This document shows, one piece after another, positions 31,713 to 38,782 of a stretch of DNA of 64,000 nucleotides. The DNA is from Kitasatospora gansuensis (GTDB lineage: Bacteria > Actinomycetota > Actinomycetes > Streptomycetales > Streptomycetaceae). The DNA lies in NCBI RefSeq assembly GCF_014203705.1, contig NZ_JACHJR010000001.1, positions 2,790,001 to 2,854,000 of the forward strand. The letters run 5' to 3'. The stretch's first letter is position 1, and every line of letters begins with the position of its first letter. A program made the position numbers and the translations under genes. A model generated the notes under the pieces. That model was not told where the DNA came from, ran no database searches, and worked only from the letters and a program-made list of their open reading frames with translations.

Positions 31713-31729
31713 GTTCGCTCTGGGCGAAC
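31713..31729 (-). terminator. Small hairpin after the stand-alone response regulator
   Basis: GTTCGC / GCGAAC form a 6-bp stem with a 5-nt loop, 1 nt beyond the stop at 31731. It is a weak terminator candidate ahead of argS. Confidence 0.4.
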
Positions 31730-31730
31730 G

Positions 31731-32222
31731 TCAGCCGCTCTCCCCCAGCTCCGAACCCAGCCCCTTGCCGTACCCGGAGCCGTACCCGCTGCCGTACCCA
31801 CCGCCGCCGAAGCCGTAGACGAAACGCTGCCGCGGGGCGTCCCGCTCGCCGAGCAGCATCAGCCGCCGGACCAGCGCCACCAGATCCGCCGGGTCGAAGG
31901 GCTTCCCGAGGTAACCGTCCACGCCCACCGACTCGCCCTGCCGCAGCTCGGCCGGCGCGCACGCGCTCACGATCGCGATCGGCAGCCGCCTGGTCGCCGG
32001 GGCCGCCCGCAGCCGGGCCGCCGTCCGCAGCCCGTCCAGCCGGGGCATCCGCACGTCCAGCGTCACCACGTCGGGTGCCACCCGGCGGACCACCTCCAGG
32101 CACTCCGCGCCATCGGCAGCCGTCACCACCTCGAAGCCCTCGAGCTCCAGGTTGACTCTGATCAGCTGGCGGATCACCTCGCTGTCGTCCACCACGAGGA
32201 CCCGCCCGGGCGCTCCGGACAC
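31731..32222 (-). CDS. Stand-alone receiver-domain protein with Gly/Tyr-rich tail
   Basis: A 163-residue response regulator with no output domain. The receiver has the acidic pair Asp12-Asp13, phospho-acceptor Asp56 in TLDVRMPRLDGL, and the conserved Lys in YLGKPFDP. Beyond ~residue 137 it continues into the low-complexity tail GFGGGGYGSGYGSGYGKG. The GTG start at 32222 follows TACCCT by 7 nt. Upstream in-frame codons run through the tRNA gene and are not coding. It may act by protein-protein contact; no kinase is adjacent. Confidence 0.85.
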   Translation of the reverse strand: MSGAPGRVLVVDDSEVIRQLIRVNLELEGFEVVTAADGAECLEVVRRVAPDVVTLDVRMPRLDGLRTAARLRAAPATRRLPIAIVSACAPAELRQGESVGVDGYLGKPFDPADLVALVRRLMLLGERDAPRQRFVYGFGGGGYGSGYGSGYGKGLGSELGESG

Positions 32223-32229
32223 CTCACCG

Positions 32230-32235
32230 AGGGTA
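32230..32235 (-). promoter_or_regulatory. -10 hexamer for leaderless receiver gene
   Basis: TACCCT on the minus strand lies 7 nt from the GTG at 32222. This is the same hexamer and spacing as at the TetR gene (47633-47638). Confidence 0.4.
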
Positions 32236-32371
32236 GCCGCGCACCCACCCACCCGTCCGGCCTTTCCCGACTTCCGTCCGCACCGCCCCGAACCACCCCC
32301 GAAACCCGTGCACGGACCACTCCCCCGGCCTGGTAATGTTCTCCACGTCGCCGCCACGGGACACCACGCAG

Positions 32372-32443
32372 GCCCCCGTAGCTCAGGGGATAGAGCACCG
32401 CCCTCCGGAGGCGGGTGCGCAGGTTCGAATCCTGCCGGGGGCA
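32372..32443 (+). tRNA. tRNA-Arg (anticodon CCG)
   Basis: A complete cloverleaf: acceptor GCCCCCG / CGGGGGC, D arm GCTC-AGGGGATA-GAGC, anticodon stem CCGCC / GGCGG with loop CTCCGGA, and T arm GCAGG-TTCGAAT-CCTGC. Anticodon CCG reads the CGG codon, which is frequent in this genome. The 3' CCA is not encoded (the discriminator A is followed by CTT). A strong terminator follows 19 nt downstream. Confidence 0.97.
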
Positions 32444-32462
32444 CTTCGCAAGAAGTGCCGCA

Positions 32463-32497
32463 AAGGCCCAAGTTGACCACTGGTCAGCTTGGGCCTT
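32463..32497. terminator. Near-perfect 17-bp hairpin after tRNA-Arg
   Basis: A 35-nt near-palindrome with outer arms AAGGCCCAAG / CTTGGGCCTT and inner TGACCA-C-TGGTCA, broken by one G-T pair. It lies between the tRNA (+) and the convergent protease gene (-), so it probably terminates both. Confidence 0.85.
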
Positions 32498-32525
32498 CGT
32501 CATGTCCGGCCCGGGGCCGGGGTGT

Positions 32526-33254
32526 TCAGCCGGTGGTCACGTCCGCGAAGAGGGCGGCGAGGGTGTCGTCGAGGTGGGCGGCGTACGAGATGTCCTCGGT
32601 GTCGCCGCCTTCCTCGAAGCCGCCGATCACGCCGATCAGGCTGCCGGTGGTGGTGTCGATGAAGGGGCCGCCGCTGGTGCCGCCCGGGTAGCCGGGGCAG
32701 TCGATCCGGCGTTGGGTCGGGGACTGGGCGGTGGTGGCGTTGGTGCAGAGCAGGGGGGCGTCGGTGCGGCTGGGGTAGCCGTACAGGCGGGCGGTGGCGG
32801 TGAGGGAGGCGTCGTAGGCGATCGGGGTGCCGCCGACCACGGACTGGACGGTGCGGCCGGCGGCGTCGGGGGCGGTCTCCAGCAGGGCGTAGTCCTCGTC
32901 CTGGTCCCGGTCGTCCTGCCAGGCCTCCGTGGTGTGGACTGCGGTGACCTTCCAACTTCCGTATGGGGAAGCCCCGTTGCGGTAGCCGGGGACGAAGGTG
33001 ACCCCGTCGGCCGAGGACAGGCAGTGGGCGGCGGTGAGCAGCAGGGTGCCGCCGGGGCTGTCGACCACGCTCGCGCTGCAGAAGTGGTCACCGCCGGAGA
33101 AGAGCGCGCCGACCCGGGCCGACTCCTCGGTGACCGGGGCGGTGGCGGTGGTGCCGAGACCGGTCGGCGGCGGAGCCGTCCGGGCGGCGGCCGGGGTGAT
33201 CGCGACCAGGATGCTGAGCAGGGCGCCCAACAGGATGCGGTGCCAGGTCGTCAA
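32526..33254 (-). CDS. Secreted trypsin-like serine protease
   Basis: A 242-residue chymotrypsin-fold protease. A signal peptide (basic start, then LLGALLSILVAITPAAA) ends near residue 25. The triad is visible as His in LLTAAHCLSS, Asp in DEDYALLETA and Ser in GYPGGTSGGPFID. The Cys pairs near the His and before the Ser could form disulfides. No pro-domain of the streptogrisin type is present, so it may be a small trypsin-like exoenzyme. It faces the tRNA across a shared terminator. Confidence 0.9.
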   Translation of the reverse strand: MTTWHRILLGALLSILVAITPAAARTAPPPTGLGTTATAPVTEESARVGALFSGGDHFCSASVVDSPGGTLLLTAAHCLSSADGVTFVPGYRNGASPYGSWKVTAVHTTEAWQDDRDQDEDYALLETAPDAAGRTVQSVVGGTPIAYDASLTATARLYGYPSRTDAPLLCTNATTAQSPTQRRIDCPGYPGGTSGGPFIDTTTGSLIGVIGGFEEGGDTEDISYAAHLDDTLAALFADVTTG

Positions 33255-33508
33255 GGGTTCGGCTCCTGCTCACAGAGGGGGACGGAGGTGATTCCGACTA
33301 TGAGCGGACGATCTGGGGATCAGGTGACCATCGCCTGGGAAGCCGCTGAGAATCCCTCCTCCGGCGGCGTCCCGGCGATCGGCGGGGGCATGGTAGCCGG
33401 GCCCGACCGGTCCCGGGGGCGCTTCCGGGAAAGACTTGTTCGAGCTGACGGAGGCACTGAGAGTGGGGTCAGTCGAGTATCTGTACGGATGCAGGAGGAC
33501 CCCGGACC

Positions 33509-33916
33509 ATGGGGCTGTGGGAGGCGTGCCTGTGCGGCACGGGCGGTGCGGCGCTGGTGGAAGCGGCCGGCCTGTACCTGGCGATCCACCGGGTCGGTGG
33601 GTATCCGTGGCAGGAGAACGGGCAGCTCCGGATCGGCCCCTACCTGCTGGCGGTGGCGATCCGCCTGGGGCTCGGCTGCGGTCTGGCCCTGCTGTTGACC
33701 ACCACGGGGGCCGGGACACCGCTGCGGGCGGCCGTCGCCGGCATGGCATCGCCGGTCGCGGTCATCGCCCTCGCGCGGCGGGGGTCGGCCCTTCCCGAGG
33801 TGGCCGGGCCGACCAGGGCGGCCGGGGTGGGCCCGGAGTCCGCCCTGCCGCCGGCCGAATGGCGGTCCTCCGAGGTGGCCCGCCCGGGCGAGGAGGCCGG
33901 TGGCGATGTTCTCTGA
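33509..33916 (+). CDS. Small membrane protein paired with a pentapeptide-repeat protein
   Basis: A 135-residue protein with three hydrophobic stretches: GTGGAALVEAAGLYLAI, YLLAVAIRLGLGCGLALLL and AAVAGMASPVAVIALA. A polar, Pro/Glu-rich C-terminal ~40 residues follow. AGGAGG lies 10 nt before the ATG. Its last codons overlap the next gene by 11 nt, so the two are probably translated together and may interact at the membrane. I do not recognise the family. Confidence 0.7.
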   Translation: MGLWEACLCGTGGAALVEAAGLYLAIHRVGGYPWQENGQLRIGPYLLAVAIRLGLGCGLALLLTTTGAGTPLRAAVAGMASPVAVIALARRGSALPEVAGPTRAAGVGPESALPPAEWRSSEVARPGEEAGGDVL

Positions 33917-34718
33917 GCTCGTGTCAGGACTGTTCGGGACCGGCGAAGGTGACAGCTCGGTACGGCCGACCGGGCGCGACGGGTCCGGGCTCGGCTTCCT
34001 GGGCTGGCTGCGGCTCGGGCTGGCGCTCCAGCCGGCCGTCTTCGTGCGGCACGCGCAGGATCTGGCGGGCGCCCGGTTGGCCGGGACCGACCTGCGGAAC
34101 CACCATCTCGCCGACGCCGACCTGACCGAGGCGGACCTCGCGAACGCCGACCTGACCCGCTCCGACCTACGGGGGGCCGATCTGGTCCGGGCCGTGCTGT
34201 GCGCGTCCAACCTGCGCGGGACGGACCTGCGCGGCGCGGACCTGCGCGGCGCGGACCTCGCGGACGCGTTCCTGCGCGACGCCGACCTCACCGGGGCCGA
34301 CCTGACCGAGGCCGACCTGACCGGGGCTCATCTGACCGGCGCCCGGCTGACCAGGGCGCGCCTGGGTCGCGCCCGGTTCGCCGGTGCCCACCTCGACGCC
34401 TCCGACCTGGCCGGAGCGGATCTGACCCGCGCCGTGCTGGTCGGCACCCAACTGCGCGGTGCCGACCTCAAGGGCGCGACGCTGGCGCACGCCGACCTGG
34501 CGCACGCCGACCTGCGGTACGCCGATCTGACCGGCGTCGACCTGCGGCACGCCCAACTCGGCTCCGCCCGGCTGACCGAGGCCCGGCTGAGCGGGGCCCA
34601 CTGGTCGGTCGGGACCGCCTGGCCGGACGACCTGGCGGTGCAGATCCTGGTCCGTTCCGAGGAGGTCCTCCCCGGGATCTTCCTCGTCCAGGAGCGGCAG
34701 GAACTGCAGTACTGCTGA
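33906..34718 (+). CDS. Pentapeptide-repeat protein
   Basis: A 270-residue protein built of 36 uninterrupted pentapeptide units (about residues 53-232) of the form L-x-x-A-D/R/H, for example LTEAD, LANAD, LRGAD. A ~50-residue N-terminal region contains a hydrophobic segment (LGFLGWLRLGLALQP) and a 38-residue C-terminal cap follows. Pentapeptide proteins fold as right-handed quadrilateral beta helices; some mimic DNA and bind gyrase, many have no known role. I take the ATG at 33906 (GGAGG at 9 nt); the GTG two codons earlier is too close to the site. Confidence 0.88.
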   Translation: MFSELVSGLFGTGEGDSSVRPTGRDGSGLGFLGWLRLGLALQPAVFVRHAQDLAGARLAGTDLRNHHLADADLTEADLANADLTRSDLRGADLVRAVLCASNLRGTDLRGADLRGADLADAFLRDADLTGADLTEADLTGAHLTGARLTRARLGRARFAGAHLDASDLAGADLTRAVLVGTQLRGADLKGATLAHADLAHADLRYADLTGVDLRHAQLGSARLTEARLSGAHWSVGTAWPDDLAVQILVRSEEVLPGIFLVQERQELQYC

Positions 34719-34725
34719 CCGTCCG

Positions 34726-35412
34726 TCAGTCCACGATCTGCCCGTCGTGCAGCGAGACGACCCGGTCGGCCTGGGCCATCAGAGTCGGGTCGTGGGTGGC
34801 GACCAGGGCGGTGACGCCCTGCGAGTGGACCACGGCGCGGAGCAGTTCCATCACGGCGAGGCCGGTCTCGGAGTCGAGCTGGCCGGTGGGTTCGTCCGCG
34901 ATGATCAGGGCGGGGTCGTTGGCCAGGGCGCGGGCGATCGCGACCCGCTGCTGCTGGCCGCCGGAGAGTTCGGCGGGCCGCTGGTCGGCGTGCTCGGCCA
35001 GGCCGACCAGGGCGAGCAGGGTGCGGACCCGCTCCTCGCGTTCGGCGGCGGGGAGCTTGCGCAGCCGCATCGGGACGCCGACGTTCTCGGCGGCGGTGAG
35101 CACCGGCAGCAGGCCGAAGGACTGGAAGACGAAGCCGATCCGGTCCCGGCGCAGGGCGAGCCGCCCGTCCTCGTCGAGCTCGGAGAGGTCGGTGCCGTCG
35201 AGCGAGATCCGGCCGCTGGTGGGTGCGTCGAGGCCGCCGACCAGGTTGAGCAGGGTGGTCTTGCCGGAGCCGGACCGGCCCTTGAGGGCGGTGAGTTCAC
35301 CCCGGGCCGCCGTGAAGGAGACGCCGCGCAGGGCGTGCACCACGCGCGGTTCGGTGCCGAAGCTGCGCCGGAGATCCTCGACCACGACCATGGGCGAAGG
35401 TGTTTCGGTCAT
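34726..35412 (-). CDS. ABC transporter ATP-binding protein (MacB/LolD type)
   Basis: A 228-residue ATPase of the MacB/FtsE type. It has the Walker A KGRSGSGKTTLLNLVGGL (Arg after the first Gly instead of Pro/Ala), signature [16 protein letters not shown] and Walker B LIIADEPTGQLD. Translation starts at the ATG at 35412; the longer reading has no support. It is divergent from two giant FtsX-like permeases that also have their own ATPase downstream, so it may energise one of them. Confidence 0.92.
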   Translation of the reverse strand: MTETPSPMVVVEDLRRSFGTEPRVVHALRGVSFTAARGELTALKGRSGSGKTTLLNLVGGLDAPTSGRISLDGTDLSELDEDGRLALRRDRIGFVFQSFGLLPVLTAAENVGVPMRLRKLPAAEREERVRTLLALVGLAEHADQRPAELSGGQQQRVAIARALANDPALIIADEPTGQLDSETGLAVMELLRAVVHSQGVTALVATHDPTLMAQADRVVSLHDGQIVD

Positions 35413-35560
35413 CAGGCTGTCCCCCGTGAACTGTCCGTTGAAGATGCTCGATTCTGCGCAGCTCGGACATGGTTCGCGCAAGGCCCTTCCACTTCCTGTT
35501 CGAATCTGACAGAGTCGTCCGCTATCCGGTACAGGGCGGCCGGAACGGGGGGAAATTCAC

Positions 35561-38500
35561 ATGCTCGGCTTTGTCCTGCGACGACTGCGCGGCCGGCTGC
35601 CACTGGCGGCTGCGGTGCTGTTCACCGTGCTGATCACCACCACCGTGCTGACCACCCTGGTGGCCTTCAACCGCACCGTGGCCGAGGCCGGGCTACGGCG
35701 AAATCTGGACGGCGGCAGCCGAGTCGACCTCCTGCTGAGCGCCGACCACGCGCTGGACACCCGGGCCGCGGACGACGCCGGGGTCACCGCCCTCGGCGCG
35801 CAGCTGTTCGCCGGACTGCCGGTCACCACGCAGAGTCTCGCCCGCAGCCGCTCGTACGGTCTGCCGGGTGCGCCGGGCCCCACCCGCGAGGTGGACCTGA
35901 CCGTACTGGCCGCGCTGGACCGGAGCCGGCTGAAGCTGACGGCCGGTCAGTGGCCGGTCGCCGACGGGACGGTCCAGACCGCCGTACCGGCGAGCGCGCT
36001 GGCCCGGCTCGGCCTGACCGAGAACGCGCTGCCCGCCCAGGTCACCCTCTCCGACCGGTACGGCGGCCGCCCGCTCACCGTCCGGGTCACCGGTGTCTAC
36101 CGGGCCGCCGACCGGGACGCGCCCTACTGGCGGCTGGACCCGCTCGGTGGCCGCGAGATCCAGGTCAGGGGCTTCACCACGTACGGGCCGATGCTGGTGG
36201 ACGACGGCGTCTTCACCTCCGGCCTGCTGCCGCAGGGCAGTCGGGGCTCGCTGCTGACCGCCGACTTCGGCGCCGCCGATCCGGAACGGGTCGAGCAGCT
36301 CAGGGCCCGGACCGCCCAGTTGCCCGAACTGGTCAAGCAGCACCTCCCCGGCACCCAGTTGCAGACCGAACTGCCCGCCCTGCTGGCCGAGTTGCACTCG
36401 GCGACGCTGGTCACCAAGTCCACCCTGCTGATCGGGGCGCTCCAGCTGGCGGTGCTGGCCGGGGCCGCCCTGCTGCTGGTGGTGCACCTGGTGGCGGAGC
36501 GTCAGACCCGGGAGAACGCCCTGCTCACCGCCCGGGGCGCGACCCGGCGGAGGCTGTCGGCCTGGACGGCCGTCGAGGCGCTGCTGCTCGCGCTGCCGGC
36601 CGCCCTGCTCGCCCCGCTGCTGACCGGGCCGCTGCTGCGACTGCTGACCAGCTACGGCCCGCTGACCGGGATGGCTCTGGAGCACGCCGACACCGCCATC
36701 CGGTGGCCGGTGGCCGGGGCCTGCGCGCTGGCCTGTGTCGCGCTCACCGCGCTGCCCGCGATGCTCCGGGGCGACGGCGGCCGGGTGGTGTCCCGCCGAC
36801 AGGCCGTGGTCAGCACCGTCGCCCGCTCCGGCGCCGACCTGGCGCTGGTCGCCCTGGCCGTGGTCGCGTACCAGCAGCTCGGCGCCCGCACCGGCGGCCT
36901 GTCGGTGGCCGCCGACGGGGAGTTGGGCATCGACCCGGTGCTGGTCGCGGCGCCCACCCTGGCGCTCTGTGCCGGGACCCTGCTGGTGCTCCGGCTGCTG
37001 CCGTTCGCGGCCCGGCTCGGGGCCCGGCTGGCCGCCCGGGGCCGTGGCCTCGGCCCGGCGTTGGGTGGCTGGCAGCTGGCCCGCCGCCCGGGCCGGGCGA
37101 ACGGTCCGGTGCTGCTGCTGGTGCTCGCGGTCGCCACCGGCGTACTGGCCCTCGGCCAGCACGCCGCCTGGCGCGACTCGCAGCACGACCAGGCCGACTT
37201 CGCCACGGCGGGCGGTCTGCGGATCTGGGGCTCGGCGCTGCCCACGCTGGGCCAGGGCGGCCGGTACGCGGCGTTGCCCGGCGGCGACCGGCTGCTGCCG
37301 GTGGCCCGGATCGACCAGTCCCTGCCGGGCGACCTGCCCGGCCGGGTGCTGCTGACCGACACCGCCCGCGCGGCCACCGGACTGACCGTCAGGCCCGACC
37401 TGCTCGACGGCCGGTCGGCCGGGGAGCTGTTCGCGCCGCTGTCCGAACCGCAGCCGGCCGGACTCCGGCTGCCCGGGCGGCCGGCCCGGATCGACCTGAC
37501 CGTGGCGGTCCACGTCGCCGACCACGCCGGCTTGGACTGGAACCGGTTCTTCCCCGACGCGCCGCCGGAGCCGTTGCAGGCGCCCGACCTCTGGCTCCGG
37601 CTGCGGGACGGCTTCGGGGCGTCCCACCGCATCCTGGTTTCGCAGCTGCCGCCGCGGAGCGAGCTGACCGTCTCGGTGGACCTGGGCGCGCTGACCGCCG
37701 CGCCGCTCGGCTCGGTCGCCGCGCCGCTCACCCTGACCGGCTTCGAGCTGACCCACCCCACCGGTTCACGGGAGGGCGGCGGCGAGCTGACGGTCCGTCG
37801 CCTCGCCGTCTCCGACACCGCGACCGGACCTGCCACCACCGTCCCGGCGCCCGTCGGCACCTGGACCGCGACGACCGAGGCCGGCACCCCGGCGGACGTG
37901 CGGAGCGGCGCCGCGGCGGACTCGATGCTGACCATCGCTTACCTCCAGTCCACCAGCCACCGCAGCACGGTGCTCGCTCCCGGCAGCACCCAGTCGGGCC
38001 CGGACGTCAACGGCCTGGCCACCCGCGCCTATCTGACGGCCGTCGGCGCCAAGGTCGGCGACCTGATCAGGGTTCAGGTCGGCAGCGCCAACCTGCCGGT
38101 CCGGATCACCGGCGCGGTCGAGGCGCTGCCGGTGTACGGCACCACCGCCCTGCTGCTCGACCTGCCCCGCGCCGACCGGTGGCTGAGCGACCGGGGCGCC
38201 GACACCCCGGCCGTCAACGAGTGGTGGCTGCCCGCCGCCGGCCCCGGTGACCGGACCCCGGCCGAGGCTGCCGCCGCCCTGCGGGCCGGGCCGACCGCCC
38301 AGCAGCTGACGCTCCGTGAGGAGGACGCCGCCGCCCGGATCGGTGACCCGCTGAGCGCCGCCCCGCAGAGTGCGCTGGCCGCGCTGGCGCTGGCCGCCGC
38401 CGTGCTGGCCGCCATCGGCTTCACCGCCGCCTCGGCCGCCTCGGCGAGCGAGCGGGCCGGCGAGTCGGCCGTACTGCTCGCGCTCGGCGCGTCCCGACGG

Positions 38501-38782
38501 CTGCTGAACCGGACCGCCGCCGCCGAGCAGGTGGTGCTGGTCACGATCGGCACCGCGGTCGGGCTGCTGCTCGGAGCCGTACTGGTCCACCTGGTGGTGC
38601 CCCTGCTGGTGCTCACCCCGGCGGCCCGTCCGCCGGTTCCCGAGGTCCTGGTCGGGCTGCCGCTCGGTCAGGTGCTGGCCCTGGCGGCCGGGACCGCCGC
38701 CCTGCCGTTGCTGTCCGCCTTCCTGGTCGGCGGCCGCCGCCGGGACGTGGCCGCCCGGCTCCGGTTCGTGGAGGAGAAATGA
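35561..38782 (+). CDS. Large FtsX-like ABC permease
   Basis: A 1073-residue permease. An N-terminal membrane helix (LPLAAAVLFTVLITTTVLTT) leads into a ~270-residue extracytoplasmic domain, then an FtsX core with several helices (LLIGALQLAVLAGAALLLVV, then ERQTRENALLTARGATRR). A second large outer domain and a second core follow (LAALALAAAVLAAIGFTAAS, then ESAVLLALGASRRLL). Family members are mechanotransmission or lipoprotein/peptide export permeases. The ATG follows GGGGGGAAATTC. It overlaps the next permease by 4 nt. Confidence 0.9.
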   Translation: MLGFVLRRLRGRLPLAAAVLFTVLITTTVLTTLVAFNRTVAEAGLRRNLDGGSRVDLLLSADHALDTRAADDAGVTALGAQLFAGLPVTTQSLARSRSYGLPGAPGPTREVDLTVLAALDRSRLKLTAGQWPVADGTVQTAVPASALARLGLTENALPAQVTLSDRYGGRPLTVRVTGVYRAADRDAPYWRLDPLGGREIQVRGFTTYGPMLVDDGVFTSGLLPQGSRGSLLTADFGAADPERVEQLRARTAQLPELVKQHLPGTQLQTELPALLAELHSATLVTKSTLLIGALQLAVLAGAALLLVVHLVAERQTRENALLTARGATRRRLSAWTAVEALLLALPAALLAPLLTGPLLRLLTSYGPLTGMALEHADTAIRWPVAGACALACVALTALPAMLRGDGGRVVSRRQAVVSTVARSGADLALVALAVVAYQQLGARTGGLSVAADGELGIDPVLVAAPTLALCAGTLLVLRLLPFAARLGARLAARGRGLGPALGGWQLARRPGRANGPVLLLVLAVATGVLALGQHAAWRDSQHDQADFATAGGLRIWGSALPTLGQGGRYAALPGGDRLLPVARIDQSLPGDLPGRVLLTDTARAATGLTVRPDLLDGRSAGELFAPLSEPQPAGLRLPGRPARIDLTVAVHVADHAGLDWNRFFPDAPPEPLQAPDLWLRLRDGFGASHRILVSQLPPRSELTVSVDLGALTAAPLGSVAAPLTLTGFELTHPTGSREGGGELTVRRLAVSDTATGPATTVPAPVGTWTATTEAGTPADVRSGAAADSMLTIAYLQSTSHRSTVLAPGSTQSGPDVNGLATRAYLTAVGAKVGDLIRVQVGSANLPVRITGAVEALPVYGTTALLLDLPRADRWLSDRGADTPAVNEWWLPAAGPGDRTPAEAAAALRAGPTAQQLTLREEDAAARIGDPLSAAPQSALAALALAAAVLAAIGFTAASAASASERAGESAVLLALGASRRLLNRTAAAEQVVLVTIGTAVGLLLGAVLVHLVVPLLVLTPAARPPVPEVLVGLPLGQVLALAAGTAALPLLSAFLVGGRRRDVAARLRFVEEK

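Noticed and set aside
31628..31801. Longer argS N-terminus
   Set aside because: The added residues have no similarity to ArgRS, and a -10-like hexamer lies between them and the conserved start.
32223..32480. N-terminal extension of the receiver gene
   Set aside because: It translates the complement of the tRNA-Arg gene, so the real start must be the GTG at 32222.
34087..34629. Possible tandem DNA repeat or CRISPR-like array
   Set aside because: The 15-nt periodicity comes from the pentapeptide codons. Units are not identical and no spacers exist.
34747..38250. A 1167-codon plus-strand ORF overlapping the permease
   Set aside because: Antisense to the ABC ATPase and out of frame with the true FtsX permease. 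Its translation is low-complexity Arg/Gly/Pro, typical of a GC-bias shadow.
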